This document shows, piece by piece, positions 34,592 through 47,055 of a stretch of 64,000 nucleotides of DNA. The stretch covers positions 3,906,001 to 3,970,000 of the forward strand of contig JADPYG010000088.1 in NCBI GenBank assembly GCA_017654735.1. The letters are read 5' to 3'. Made by a program: the position numbers and the translations under genes. Source of the stretch: Vishniacozyma victoriae. Taxonomy: Eukaryota; Basidiomycota; Tremellomycetes; Tremellales; Bulleribasidiaceae. A model generated the notes under the pieces. The model had not been told where the DNA came from. It made no database searches and worked only from the letters and a program-made list of their open reading frames with translations. Every line of letters begins with the position of its first letter. Positions within the stretch are counted from its first letter, which is position 1.

Positions 34592-35940
34592 TCAGTCCTC
34601 GGGGTTGACATTCTTGGCAGGGATGAAGAATGTGAGGACTCCTCCAGCATCGTTGATATCGCCTGTTCGTCAGTTCCGCACTTTGAGCGTGGACATACCA
34701 ATGTAGACATAGGCAATTACACAATGTCGTTCACATATACCTAGGCATCAGCTAATGAGACGAAATCAGGACAAGAAGCTGACGTACAGGCGATAGCGGT
34801 CCCACCGACTAAGTGACTCGTGAGGAACTTCTGTAAAGCCTTGATAGACACTGTTGTGCTGTACATCTGATGCCTCGGACGCCCTTGGCTCTGATCCGCG
34901 TCGGCTAGAGGTCAGCTATGTCTCATTGAATGGGCCAAGGCAAGCTTACCGGTCGAAGTTGGGATATGGAGCCTCTGCCATGTCGTAGTCAGATCGACAC
35001 TCCTTGAATCAACCGATAATTCCAGTGTTCCTTCCTATTTCATCAGCTCTTGCCTGACCACAGGCTCGATGAGCTTACCAAATTCGCAGAGAGCTTGACA
35101 TCACTAGCCATCTGACCGAGCCTTGAGACGATATTCCTCAGATCTACCAGACTAGGTAGAAGGATGTGGATCTACTATCAGTCCTGCTTTATCATACGGA
35201 GTCATCTGCAGACTTACATCAGGAGGCGGACAGAGAGGTTCATTCAATTCCTGTTGACGCTTCGGAGTGAGAATATGAATCTTGACTTCGTGCGAGATTG
35301 TCATTGCGTTACCATGTGCGCTCTGACTATCAGCTGTAACTCGTGCAAGTTCCGATCAGCTTACCTGGCCTTTGATTTCGAAGGCCCAGATCGGGGCATT
35401 ATCGCTTTGGCGTCGATTCAGCTTTAATGTGACTTCTCCTCCTGTCAATGCGGCACGGGAGTCGTTGTATGTTGCTGGAACTGATAATCAGCTTGGCTGT
35501 AGACCAGGGCTCCAGTAGCTTACCCGAGGATTCACAGCTTTTGAGAACTCTCAGAAGCGCTTCCACCTGGATTTCAAGCCAGATTTCGTTATTGTTGTTC
35601 GATTCTATACGGTAACCGCTGAACAATGTCTCCTATCTTGTGAGCTAGACCGCATTCCAGGATCTTTTAGCTTACGACTTTGACCTGTCTGACAAGTCAG
35701 CTTGTGGACCACTGGAACGCGGGAACCTGACTCACGACCAGACTTGAACACCTTCCCTTCCTTCATTACCTGGTACGATGAAATGAACAGTCTCGGCTGA
35801 AAGGCGGATGATGCATAATTTGGAGAGGGCGTTTAATGATCGCACGATCTCTGGATTGTCAGCTCTGCTTTGACTGACCTGGGGCAAGGAAGCTTACTAT
35901 GTAACAGAGCGACATTGGCTATTACTGTTCGAAATCGCAT
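34592..35940 (-). CDS. HUS1: checkpoint clamp subunit HUS1
   Basis: Complement join of 35940-35898, 35850-35736, 35688-35676, 35632-35524, 35480-35365, 35322-35218, 35171-35079, 35034-34950, 34904-34788, 34740-34699, 34662-34592; 302 aa in 11 exons. The start MRFRTVIANVALLHKIVRSL, the block KLCIIRLSAETVHFIV, the mid part NEIWLEIQVEALLRVLKS, the interdomain LPSLVDLRNIVSRLG, and the end ACICERHCVIAYVYIG with LTFFIPA are diagnostic for HUS1. HUS1 forms the 9-1-1 clamp with RAD9 and RAD1 on damaged DNA and supports ATR signalling. The third exon is only 13 nt. Exon acceptors at 35171 and 35322 were chosen because the nearer AGs break the frame. No change in the conserved core was noticed. Confidence 0.93.
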
Positions 35941-36272
35941 ATTGGCAGAGCATGAAGCTACAGTAGTTGATAACCCTCAGGTGTGATCGTTAAAAATATA
36001 GCTCTGATACCTGTGACTGTATTCGTTGCTCGTTATCGTCCGTGTCGTTGTCAGCGCATGAGGTGTATTGAAGAGAGAGGAAAGGAGAGGGTGGAGGACA
36101 AGAAAGTCACGTTTCATGTCGCGTCAAGTTTCCCACGATCGATTGGGTCGATCTGATTGCCTAAAGAAGTAATTTCAATGAGCGGTGCATCACCTGCTCC
36201 TCATCCAGACTTCGCATCTTTCTACACTACTCACTACCTTACTCTCTTATTCATACAGGACAGATCACGAGA
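35941..36272. promoter_or_regulatory. divergent promoter region, HUS1 and SNC1
   Basis: A 332-bp space between two outward-facing genes. No strong motif was recognised. It includes the short 5' UTR of SNC1 ending at the split start codon. Confidence 0.4.
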
Positions 36273-36995
36273 ATGTACGCATAGCTACCCCAGGCTGATG
36301 CCATCCAGCTAATAGACAGGTCTAACGAACCCTATGACCCTTATATCCCCTCTGGCAGCAACGCCGGTGTTGGACCTTCCGGCCAACCCCAAGGCCAGAG
36401 TAATCAGAAGGTGCGTCAATTGCCATAGACACTGGACTCTAAGCTGATCATATCTCCCCTGCTGTCACAATACATCACGCTGTTCTGCTATCCGACTTCT
36501 TACTACGCCCTTTGAACTTCGCAACAATAGATCTCAAACATTCAAGCCCAGATTGACGAGACTGTCGATGTAAGTCAGCTACCGCAACCACTTCGCAGTC
36601 AATGGGAAAGCTGACGACCAGGTCATGCACCAGAACATCACAAAAGTCGCCGAGAGGGGTGAAAGGCTAGATGCACTACAAGACAAGACTGGTACGGCCA
36701 CCCTTCCCGTCGTAATGTTACGCTGACAGGTAGATAACCTCGCGGTATCAGCTCAAGGATTCCGACGTGGTGCCAACCGTGTTCGCAAGCAGATGTGGTA
36801 TGTCCCCTTACCCTGCACCTGCATGACCAATGCTGAGTATCAGGTGGAAAGACATGCGAATGCGAATCATTATTGGTATTGGAATTTGTGTTTTGCTTAT
36901 CGTCATTATCGTTCCAGTTGTCAAGGCGTAAGCTTCTTTCTCCACTTTCTTTGAGGCAAAGCTGACTTGACAGTATTACCGACAACAAGAAGTGA
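36273..36995 (+). CDS. SNC1: synaptobrevin / v-SNARE (SNC1-type)
   Basis: Exons 36273-36274, 36320-36410, 36531-36569, 36622-36691, 36734-36797, 36844-36927, 36974-36995; 123 aa. The R-SNARE motif ([18 protein letters not shown], then [33 protein letters not shown]) is complete, with the ionic-layer Arg in AERGERL. A C-terminal TM anchor follows ([19 protein letters not shown]). It acts in fusion of secretory and endocytic vesicles with the plasma membrane. The start codon is split: AT lies before a 45-nt intron (36275-36319) and G after it. The third coding intron boundary uses the AG after GACAGGT to keep frame. Intron 36411-36530 is 120 nt, longer than its neighbours. Confidence 0.93.
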
Positions 36996-37285
36996 TTGAC
37001 TGGATTTCAAGATATGAGGGAATGAGGAGGGGGATACTACCTGGTGTTGTATATACCTTTGAACAGATATGCAGTCTGAATGATTTGACTCTATCACAGG
37101 CCTATGCTTGCGAATACCGCGGGAGACGCCCCTAGTCTATTTCGGGAGGAAGATCGACACTGATCCACTTTCCTGACGGATGCAGAATCGAAAGGCAAAT
37201 ATCATGCAATGCATTAACAAGACATGATTCACAAACCGTAACTGATGATAGTCTTACACTCTACAATCGAATCTACCTTATATAC

Positions 37286-40200
37286 CTAGAAACCACTGCC
37301 CTCGTAGAAATTGGTACCATGTGTGGTAGCCTTGACTTTTCCAGACCTAATGGTCCAATCTCCGAATCTCTCGCCTTCCTGCCTTTCAAGTGCGTATTGC
37401 TTGATCATTGGTTTCAAGATGGCGAGGATCTCGGGTTCGGTAACTTGTTCTCGGAATGGCTTGTTTAGCCTTGTACCGAGGTGGTTTCCTCCCAACATCA
37501 TCTGATTATTAGCTTTATACAAAAGCAGGAGGGAAGAGTACGTACCATGTAAGATCCTGGTGCTTTACCGACGAAAGCGACTTCCGCAGCCCATGGTCGA
37601 GCACATCCATTAGGACATCCAGTCATTCGCATGACGATGGAATCATTCCTTAAACCAGCCTCTTCACAGATCTCCTCGACTTTACCAACGAGTAATGGCA
37701 AGTATCGCTCTGACTCGGCCATGGCCAATCCACAAGTAGGGAAAGCGACACAAGCGGATGAACTGAGTCTAATACCGGAGTGGTCAACATTGTCAAGACC
37801 CCATTTAGCGAGTAGACGCTTCATGTTGTCGAGCTCTGATGGTGGGACGTCGGACAAGATGACGTGTTGGTTGGCGGTCAAACGGAAGACACCCTTGTGG
37901 GCCTTTGCGACTTCACGCATACCTGCCTTGAACTTGTGACCGAGAGTTGGTGAATCTTCGACTCGACCGTTTTCAATGAAAATGGTGAAATGCCAATTTC
38001 CATCGTGACCCTGTTGCCAGCCGTATTGATCCAAGTTGGAGTTGAAAGAGTATGGACGAGCGGGTTCGAGTGATTTACCGAATCGTCGTTCAACATCGGC
38101 CTTGAAAACGGGTAATGTCATTCGATCGATAGTGTACTTTAGTCGAGCATTCTTTCGGTCGGCTCGGTTTCCGTTATCCCTCTGAGTCAACATGATTGCC
38201 TCGGCAATCTTATTTCCGTCCTCCTTCTTGACGAAACCAAGAACATCGGCGAGACGGGGGTAGGTCTTTTTGTTGGAATGAGTAACACCCATACCACCAC
38301 CGGCAGTGACGTTGTACCCCTCGATAGCACCGTTGGCGTCAACGATGGCGATGAACCCGACGTCGTTGGTCAAGATATCGACCGAGTTGTCTGGTGGGAC
38401 AGCGACGGCAATCTTGAACTTTCGGGGTAGGTATGTAGGACCGTAAAGAGGCTCAAAGTCCTGAACGGCGTCACCTCCGACCTTCTTTTTGTCGAGCCAG
38501 ATCTCGTGGTAAGCGGTGGTGCTTGGGAGAAGGTGCTCGGATAGACCCTTGGAGAACTCGTAGACCTCCTTGTGGAGATCCGAGACCGATGGGTTGACGG
38601 AACATTGAACGTTTCGGTCTAATTGTCAGCTTGCACCATTGACAGCGAAAAATAACACTTACTGACATCACCACAGGCGGCGATGGAATCGAGACAACTC
38701 CTGTTGATCGCCTGCATAGCGGGCTTGAGGTGCTTCTTGATGATACCGTGGAACTGGAAGGTCTGGAAGTCAGTAAAGAGTCTGCTGCAAAGGGAAGATG
38801 GACTGACCTGTCGAGTGGTCAACTTGAAGGTCGAGTTTCCGTGCTCGTCAGAGATAGCATCCATGTGTAGCCACTGCTCTGGTGTACAGACACCTCCGGG
38901 TAGTCGGACTCGAATCATGAACGAGTAAGCGGGTTCAAGACCCTGCTCCTTGAGCGAATCTCGAATATCTCGATCATCCTAGTCGTCAGCTTTGCCCTGA
39001 CCACTCAAAGAAGTACTCACCTGCATGTAGGTACCGTGGAACTTGGTCAATTGACCATCGGAAGGACCGATAGCTCCGGTGGTAGTATCGGCCAAACCGT
39101 CCAAGATGGTTCCTCGGAGGTAGTTGGAAGCAGTCTTGATGTGCTCATTGGCGACAGTCTCCTCCTGTACCTCGGCAACTTCTACGCTGTCGACACCCAA
39201 TGCTCGCCATAGTCCAGCCTCGAAAGGCTTGTATCCAGTCATGTATCCATCAGGGTCGGAGTCGTCTCCTAGACCAAGAGGAAGTAGTTCGGGGAAACCA
39301 GCAGAAGTCAGTCGGTTGAACATGTCTTTACCGGCCTTGTTGTAGTAGATGTAATCTTCCTTTCGGGGCCAGTACTTGGAATCTCCCATGGCGAAGACGG
39401 TAAACTTGGTCTCGGCGGTATCGACCTTGGGGAGTTTACCAATAGCCTTGAAGAATTCTCGACCGTTTTGAGGTGCTTCTCCTTGTCCAGCGGTGGAGGT
39501 GATGAGGAGGACGTTCTTTTCATCGGCGAAAGTCTCGGTAATGGAATGAGCAATCTCATCCATGACCTTGATGGTAGCGGCGACACCACGCATCTTGGCC
39601 CTTCCAACAAGTCGCTTGGCGACCTTTTCGGCGTTTCCACCATCGGAAGCGTATAGAACCAAAAGACCAGGTCCATCAAGAGAGTTGAGCAGAGCATCGT
39701 AAGCGGCTCGAGCCTTCTCCTTTCGCTTGGCAACGAGATCGGTACCGACGGACGAGACGATCGAGCTGTCGATAGCGGGAGTGGCGAGAGTAAGCTGAGA
39801 GAGATGCGATTGTCGGTCAAGGAATTCAGACAAGACAGTCTTGATGCGGGCGGAATCAAGAGTGAATCGCTTGTCCTCGGCAGCCAATGGGTTCCATCGG
39901 AACATGGGCCACCATCCACCAGCAACAGCTCGCTTGGTCTCCTGTAGCCGTTCGAGAGGGCCAGTCTTAAGGTCTCCACCGACAACTTCTCCGTCCTCTT
40001 TCTCTCCCCATGGCAGGTAGGCCAAGACCAATCCAGGTCCAGGGTATGACTCGGCCTCTCGCATGGCATTCAAAACACCAGCGTAGTCGGCATAGACGGC
40101 GACGGAAGCGACATAGACATCACCCATGTTGAGTGCGTATAGGGCGAGATCCTTCTTCCGGTCCCTTGGCTGCTGGGCAGGGGCGTTGGGCGAGAATGGG

Positions 40201-41534
40201 GATGGAGCAGTCTCGTAAACCAAAAGGTTGATATCGAGAGCAGAAGCAAGAGCGTGATGAAGACCGGATGAAGCGAGATCGGTAGCCCAAGAGTTGGAAA
40301 TGACGATCCATAGTGATCGTTTCTCCCAATGACCTGCTTGTCCAAGCTTGACGATCTCGGCCTCTTCAGCAGATCCAGATCCAATAGCAGACTCGACCTT
40401 CTTTCCAGCCTGTGTCGATTCAGCCTCGTCCCTGACGACGAGCCAGTGAGCAAGAGCCTCGTGGACAGCCTGGCTTGTTCCAGATGCCTTGAGAACCTTC
40501 TTGGCAAGATTGACGAGCCTCTCTCGTTCTTGTCGGATAGCAACTGCTTTACCGAACGCGTAGAGGGGAGAAGTGGTCTCGTTGGCGTGTAGGTGCTTGG
40601 GATCGTTCAAGATCTCGATAGGAGATGGGGAAGCATCGAGTAGAGCAGTGTATGTAGTCTCGGCGGAGGGAATGACGATCGAGGAAGAAGAGATGGACTT
40701 GGTGTGGAGGGATTTACCGATCCTGGAGATGGGTCTGCCGGAATTGATAGCGGATGAAATGTCGGATGAAGAAGCGCCCGATCCGACTAAGATAGATCGT
40801 GGCGTGGACTCCTCTACAGCGTCCACAACAGAAGCCCATGCAGCACCGAACTTTCCATCTCCTCCTTCAACGACAACGACTTCCTTGTCCTTGGCAGCAC
40901 TGGCGATCTTGTCCTTTGGTAGCGGGCTGACTAGCGAGATATCGAGGACATTGTCGGCCTCGATGGGGGAAGTGGTGAAATTGATGATGAGCTTGGATGA
41001 TTCGCCCGATCGGAGTTCGAATGGTTTCTGAACTCGTCGAGTGATTTTGAGGAGGTTCAATGAAGTGACTTCGTAGACGTTTCGTAAATGTCCGTCGACC
41101 TCTGCCTCATCGCCATGTAGACCGTTCAACTTGGGCGAAGCGATATCGGCATCGAGCCATGCCTTGGCATCCGTGACCTCTTGGACCTCTCCATCTAGGG
41201 CGGAAGGAGCGACAAAGTGGTAAACTACAGCCTTTTCATCTTTGGCCACTCGGAGAGCGATTAAACCGTGATCGTATGCTTCCTGAGCCGAACGCGAGAT
41301 GATTACTAGCGATCGATCGGATCGAGGTGGAGTAACAGTCTGGGCGCCTAGGATATGAACAACCCCCTGTGTCGTACGTGGTAAAGAAGGTAGGTAGGTG
41401 GTATCGGTAAAGAGCGATGAAGAAGTGGGCAGGGGTAGGTAAGGGTTTAATTTAATAGCGGAGGAGGAAGTGCTAGAGATGGGATGAGTGTATGTTTGTG
41501 TAGGAAGCTTGGCTAATGCTTCGATGAGTGCCAT
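37286..41534 (-). CDS. MET5: sulfite reductase [NADPH] beta subunit (hemoprotein)
   Basis: Complement join of 41534-39021, 38978-38808, 38762-38663, 38618-37546, 37501-37286; 1357 aa (yeast MET5 is 1442). The N-terminal half is oxidoreductase-like. A flavodoxin-like domain follows near residues 655-800 ([38 protein letters not shown]). The C-terminal hemoprotein repeats contain [19 protein letters not shown] and the siroheme/4Fe-4S ligands in [11 protein letters not shown] and [12 protein letters not shown]. The enzyme reduces sulfite to sulfide with six electrons, together with the MET10 flavoprotein, for Met/Cys synthesis. Splices of 42-45 nt restore CGDV-NRNV exactly. No sign of truncation. 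Confidence 0.95.
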
Positions 41535-41926
41535 GATTGATGAAGTGGATGAGGATGTAAGAGTAGAGTAGGAATGTAATGGGATCGATGTTATAAAAAG
41601 TCGATCTCGTATAGGGTGTTAGGTAAGTCTTGTCCGAATTTATTGAAATTGCGTGCTCTCGCCTTCTCTTGCCGGCCAACTAGAATGGCAGCATTTCCAT
41701 TTCCGAATACCGTTCCTGGAATATTGCGAGATCGGTCCGAACAGCGGGGGTTTGGGGATCTGGCTGTACATGCATACAGACCAGCTAGCTACAATGGGTC
41801 GTAAGATGATGCATAGCTCAGCAGGTTCGTATGTACAACAAGAGAAAGCTCTGGAGGCATAGAAAAAGGATGACTCGATAACAAACTATAGCTCAAACCA
41901 CTTAAAAGGGAGATGTCATAAAAAAT
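41535..41926. other. intergenic region upstream of MET5
   Basis: Holds the MET5 promoter and the 3' flank of the RNase III-like gene. The CACGTG motif used for sulfur control in yeast was not seen here. No other feature was recognised. Confidence 0.4.
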
Positions 41927-43082
41927 CTATCGCTCAAACCACCTGTCCAAAGGGTCAATTCCCAACCTCGGACCACCGTGACCCCTCTGGGATTGATCCA
42001 TCGGCCATCCATTGCCTCTCTTACTTCTCTGCCGACTACGTCTTGGTCCTACTCCGTGATCAGACAAGTCGGGATTGGAAGTGTGAGGTGACATCGGTCG
42101 GGGTTGGAGGCCGTTTCTTGGGCCCGAGGGAACTGATATGCGCAGGGGTTGTAGAGCGTTTCGTGGGCCTGTAGGGACTGAACGGGATTTTTGGGGTTTG
42201 GTATGTGAAGCAGGAGAGAAAAGGAGGGAAGGGGAACCATGCTTGAAAGCAGGTGAGTCGGGGGTGAATGCTGGTGTTTGTCGTTCGATACCGCCCATGA
42301 CATTTGAAGGGTTGGTGTTGTTCGTCATCCTCTCAGCAAGAGTCTTTCTTTGTGGATTGAGGAGCTGTTGTTCGCCAAACTTTTCACCCCTTGAACGAGC
42401 TTTGACTAAGTCGTCTAATTTGATCCAGACTCTCGGCGAAATGAGATCATCGAGGTACTTGTCCAATCCTCGAAGAATGGCGGTAGCGAGTCGTTCGTCT
42501 TGGCGGTTTGGCACCCGAAGAGCCCCGATGTAGGCCATGAACATATCGCAAGCGTGTTGAACCCCGTCTACTGATCTCCCACCTTGATTTGATGGCTCGG
42601 TAGATGGTTTTGGGAACGCGTAAGAGCATCCCAACAATGCGAGTGTTTCAACCGTTACCATAGTATGAATCATTGCCTTCTATCAGCTTCATTCAATAAA
42701 GGCTAGGGTTATTATGTACCTTGATGCCTTCTCTATCTTTGAATGGTCCTGGAGCTAGATCCTGTACCCTCTCCGTAACTCTGGATTCGAAAAACTTGAA
42801 CCCTCTCTCGGCAAGCGATAACAATGTATGTTTCTCATCACCCCAAGTCTGTACATCCACTCCAAGCTCGTCGAGAGCTTCAGACTCGGAAGTGATGATA
42901 GCAGCTAGGATGTGATCGTTGAGGATTGGCAGTTGGGGTAGATGGTTGGGTCTGAAGGGACAAGGGGAGTTGGCGAATTTGGGATAAGGGGAGAGAGGTT
43001 TGGCGAGTCGAGTGAATGATGATTTCATCAACGGTGGGATTACCGGTTTGACAAGCCCGGGTGATGGAGGTGGGGAGGTCAT
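41927..43082 (-). CDS. RNase III-like domain protein, active-site motifs lost
   Basis: Complement join of 43082-42720 and 42676-41927; 370 aa. It aligns along its first 220 residues with the neighbour at 43503-44745: FRPNHLPQLPILND matches FRHAKLPDLPIVHD, and CDMFMAYIGA...ISPRVW matches ADYFEAYIGA...FKPRIW. The YIGA block is the RNase III helix (normally DxxEAxIGA); here the Glu is Met. At the place of the RNase III signature LEFLGDAVL it has LLSLAERGFKFF, without the GD pair. So, by sequence, it should not cleave RNA by the usual mechanism. The C-terminal 150 residues are disordered and basic. Family assignment is by inference through the neighbour. Confidence 0.6.
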
Positions 43083-43502
43083 TATGACAGTGCTAGGTGA
43101 TAGGTAGATGGATTTGAAAAGTTGTTTGTCCCAGATGGGCTCAAGCTCAGACGTTGACGGTGTGTGTGTGTGTGTGTTTGTTTACAGCGCTGAAAAACCC
43201 GAATACAATGCACAAGGTTACATAGATTTGAACATCAAACCCGGTTCAAGGCTCTGGTCAGTGAACAATCTGCCATTGTCGCCCGCTCAATGCAGTCACC
43301 CTCATTCAACATCTCGAAAAATAAGCAGAGGAGGTAAAAGCACGATTAAGGGTTCTCAACCCCTGCTGCGGGGCACCATCAACCTCCACTTCAACGTCCT
43401 TTCATTCAACTGCCATCAGCTGACAACCATCTCCCTCTTCACCTTTCTACTTTGGTGTTGTGCATTGCTCGCATCGCTCTGCTTCTCGCTTACCCATCGA
43501 AT
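43083..43502. promoter_or_regulatory. head-to-head promoter of the RNase III-like pair, with GT microsatellite
   Basis: About 420 bp between two divergent paralogues. A GT run of about 18 bases lies at 43160-43177. The opposed orientation fits an inverted duplication. Confidence 0.5.
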
Positions 43503-44745
43503 ATGTCTACCTCCACACCAACCAGTCCAAAAGGACATCGCAAGGCACACCCATTACCGGCCAAGATCAGAGGTTGGGAACCCCTGCACCTAACATTTCG
43601 CCACGCCAAACTTCCAGATTTACCGATTGTACATGACCCTCACATCTGGTCACTCCTCAAAAGCAAGAATTACGAGAGGTCATGTGAACCTTCGGGTCAT
43701 TCGATCAAGACGTTGGCCTGGATGGGTGACGCTGTACTATACCTTGCTTCAACAAAGGCATGTCTGAAAGCTGGACTGAACAGTGGGAATCACAAGCGCC
43801 TCCAAGTGAGTACACCAAACAATACAGAGATGACCATGGATATTGACACAGTAGAGCATTCGAGGTGGCTTGACGACAAACAGAACATTCTCTTACCTCA
43901 CACTATCTTATCGACTTCCCGATCTGCTCGGTTACTCGCCCTTCGCCGATCATAATCAAAAGCGATATGCAGACTACTTTGAAGCCTATATCGGGGCTGC
44001 ATGGGTATCTGCTTCGATGACGAAAGACGTCGACCACGTTCGAGAAATAGAGAATTTTCTGTCTCAACTCTTCAAACCAAGGATCTGGCCGGCCCTTGAA
44101 AGCCTCACCAACGGATCGATGGATCTTGTTACGGCTGTTCAGCTTGATCAGACGCTCGGAGATGGAAACGACAACGGTGAAAACGACGTTTCGATACTCG
44201 ACATCCCACCACCCCAAATGATCCAGAGAAAGAAAGGCAAGAAGGCTGCTAAATTCATGAAACAGAAAGATAGGATGAGGAAGCTTGCCAATATCGACGA
44301 GAGACATCGTCAACTTGTCATCGTCGATAAAGTTGGCTCAAGATGCGCTGTCCCCATCAAAGGCGGTTTCTCCACCCCTATCAAATATACGTCCCAGGCG
44401 GGCCCTTCCCGAGCGTCGATCGCGAGAGATCGAGAAGCCGAGCGGAAGCGTCAATCGGCAATCACCAATCGAGTTGCGATCGAACTATCTGCCCGATCAC
44501 GACACTCGTATGCCACTCCAATCAAGATGAAAAACAGCGTTGAAACCGCCGATGCTGGCCCATGTAAGGTATTCCAATTGAAACCTGGCGAATTTTCGGA
44601 AGAGGAGGTGGATATGGATTTGGAAAGTGAATGGGAGGATGTCCAAATCGTTTCTCCTCCTGCTTCTGGACGATTGACGAGAGTCGATCGATACGTGGGC
44701 AAGAATGGGCCGGGAGGGACTGTAGGAGTTCCTATCATTATGTGA
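43503..44745 (+). CDS. RNase III-like domain protein with partly kept active site
   Basis: Exons 43503-43805 and 43855-44745; 397 aa. The first helix reads IKTLAWMGDAVLYL, matching the RNase III signature ERLEFLGDAVL with the Asp kept but both Glu positions changed to Lys and Ala. The second motif RYADYFEAYIGAAW keeps Asp and Glu. A basic, Lys-rich C-terminal half follows. No dsRNA-binding domain was recognised. Related proteins include mitochondrial-ribosome RNase III-like subunits and Dicer/RNase III; which branch this belongs to is unclear. The acceptor at 43854 is the only one that restores frame after the phase-0 donor. The stop overlaps a possible donor (GTGAGT at 44742), so a short alternative C-terminus is possible. 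Confidence 0.65.
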
Positions 44746-45000
44746 GTTGGAACTGTGGCTGCTGGATCAATGCTGACTCCGCAAGCGATTAAGCCATGGT
44801 TTACACCCTTTATATGTCAACACACTTGACGCTGCCAACTCTACGAGCCATCGCAATTCCTTTCGAACCACCGTTACGACACCTTATGATCACGACCTAC
44901 ATCACCAAGCAAGTTGCTACTAGACATATCATTGTTGTATAGATTACATACAAACTTCAACATCCGTACATACATATCAATACCTTTATACATGCACCAT

Positions 45001-47055
45001 CTACCCCACGCCCGACTCCCACCAATTCCCCGTCTGCTGGAAATCCAATCTCGGCGGTCTCGCCTGTGCCCATCGAGGTCCAGCCGGACCAGTAGGTAAC
45101 TGACCCTCTGGCGCTTCTCTCGCCCAAGCAACCCCATGAGTCTTCATAGCAGGTCCATCTCTATTCCAAGCAAGCGGCTTGGTCGGTGCTGGAAATGCCG
45201 GCGGTCGATAATCTTCCGGTTTTACTATCTTGAGATCCATCCTCAAAGGCGGTGCTGTCTTTCGTGCAGTCCCTGGTAGCGGAGAGGGTGCTGCAGGCTG
45301 AGCCATGTATCGATCGTATTGTTCCCCTTTGTCCTCCTCGGTCGGGGCGTAGCTCCCTTGCATTGCGGTATATGCCGGAACAGCGGTGATCGGTGCTGGC
45401 GGGAGCGCGTCAGTCATGCCGTCGAAATTGAAGGCTGAGCGATCAGGTCTAGCGGATTGAACGACAGATGGGTCCGGTGACGTAAAGTCCACTGTGGAAT
45501 TGGAGACGATGGTAGGCAAGGCGGGCCTACCCATTTGTCTGAGCCTCCTCTCGGTCAACGAGGTTGCCTTGGCCTGAGTTGATAGGAGGGACTCGGTACG
45601 TTGTGATGCCTCTCTTGGCGAATGGGAATGTGGTGCCGGGGGTGTATGTTTCGGCATACTCGAAGACTTGCTTGGGGCGTAGTATGACTCTCCAGACACA
45701 CTGGACATATCTCGCTCCTTTCTCCTGTGCCTTCCTAGACTCTTGGAGTTCTGCTTCGAAGTTTGGTTTTCAGGATCTTCAGGTGAGAACCGATCATGGG
45801 TATGTCGACGTTGTGGCATTGGTCTCTGACTCTGGGTTTGTCGCATAGACTCGTGTCGAAGTCGCCCAGATTGAGGGGGTGGGGGAAGTGCTTCTACCGT
45901 CTTTGTCTTTCTAGGTGGAAGGCGGAGAGTCATGACTCTAGCACTTGGTGGTGGGGTGATATTGTGAGCTGGGTCCGGTTTGTATTTCTCATTCTGGATT
46001 GGTGATTGACCAAAGTAATCTGGTTCGGCAGTCATTGGTTTTGGAGAACCTGAGGCCCATTCCCATTCGTGTTGTTGTTGTATTGAAAGTCCGCCTGCGC
46101 TCGAGGGAGACTGTAGTTGGGCGGTATGAACTGATGGAGGGGGATGTTTACTGGTTGTTGATCGAGGTGGTGTTTGACCATGCTTGACGGTAGGGGACGA
46201 AGGAGCGGTATGTACCCCAATGTATTGACCGTTTAGATTGGTCCATCCAGGATGTCTGGTAGGGCCAACCGAAGGTGCTTTCCCACTCGGACTGTATCCT
46301 GTATTACTCCCTTGACTCCCTACTCCAAAGTAACTTTGTTGATAAGAAGGCGCAAAACCATTCGATAGTGGTGATTGGGGTAGCGTAGTCATTGCCCAAG
46401 GATGTTGATATTGATGATGATGATGGGCAAAATGGGAGTGTGATCGATTACCCATTCCTGGCGGAGTTGATGCGACTGATCCGGGAGGAACGATCTGGGA
46501 TGGACGGGGGTAGATGGATCCTCCACCTTGTTGCGTTTGATCGTGAGGACTGGAATAGGGATCCTGGACGTTTTGCCATGATCCACCGCGAGAGAGGCCA
46601 GGGATGGCCCCGGACATGTAGGCATCTGGATTGATCCCCATGATGTACACTGGACTATGTTTAGTACAGAAAGTGGTATGAGATGAATTACGAACGGGGC
46701 CGGGTCCGATGTATTCAATTGATTTCAAGGGTAGTCGCGAAGGCTTGAATGAGTGATGAGGGTGGAGTCCGAGGTGATCGTTACTAGGTTTCAGTGAAAG
46801 GGACCTCGGAAGTTCCGCCGTTCCAAATGAGATTCCCACTCCAATAGAATCCTTCTTTGCCCTTTGATGATCGTCGATCTTGGGGCTCACAGATTCAAGA
46901 TACTGCTACAAGTCAATTCAATAGATAAGCTTAGTGATAGTACGGTATATCCAAGGAATAAGATAGAAACATACGACCCCCTGCCCACCGGGGGATAAGG
47001 AGAGCCTTATCAACGTTCTTGTCAAGAAGAATAAAGGAGGTAGATAAGGTCTCAT
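45001..47055 (-). CDS. disordered Pro/Ser/Gln/His-rich protein
   Basis: Complement join of 47055-46975, 46905-46692, 46649-45001; 647 aa. Function not recognised. The open frame at 46890 has no ATG before the one at about 46640, so an upstream exon starting at 47055 is proposed; splicing (69-nt intron) joins it in phase 0. A second intron, 46691-46650, is 42 nt and in frame; it is supported by the donor GTAATT and a perfect TACTAAAC branch site. The conserved-looking parts are IGPGPVLYIMGINPDAYMSG near residue 95 and the C-terminal end (RPPAFPAPTKPLAWNRDGPA...WWESGVG). An alternative start is the ATG of MGINPDAY. Confidence 0.6.

Noticed and set aside
43108..43593. Plus-strand open frame across the GT microsatellite
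   Set aside because: It overlaps the divergent promoter and the start of the RNase III-like gene in another frame; the repeat keeps it open.
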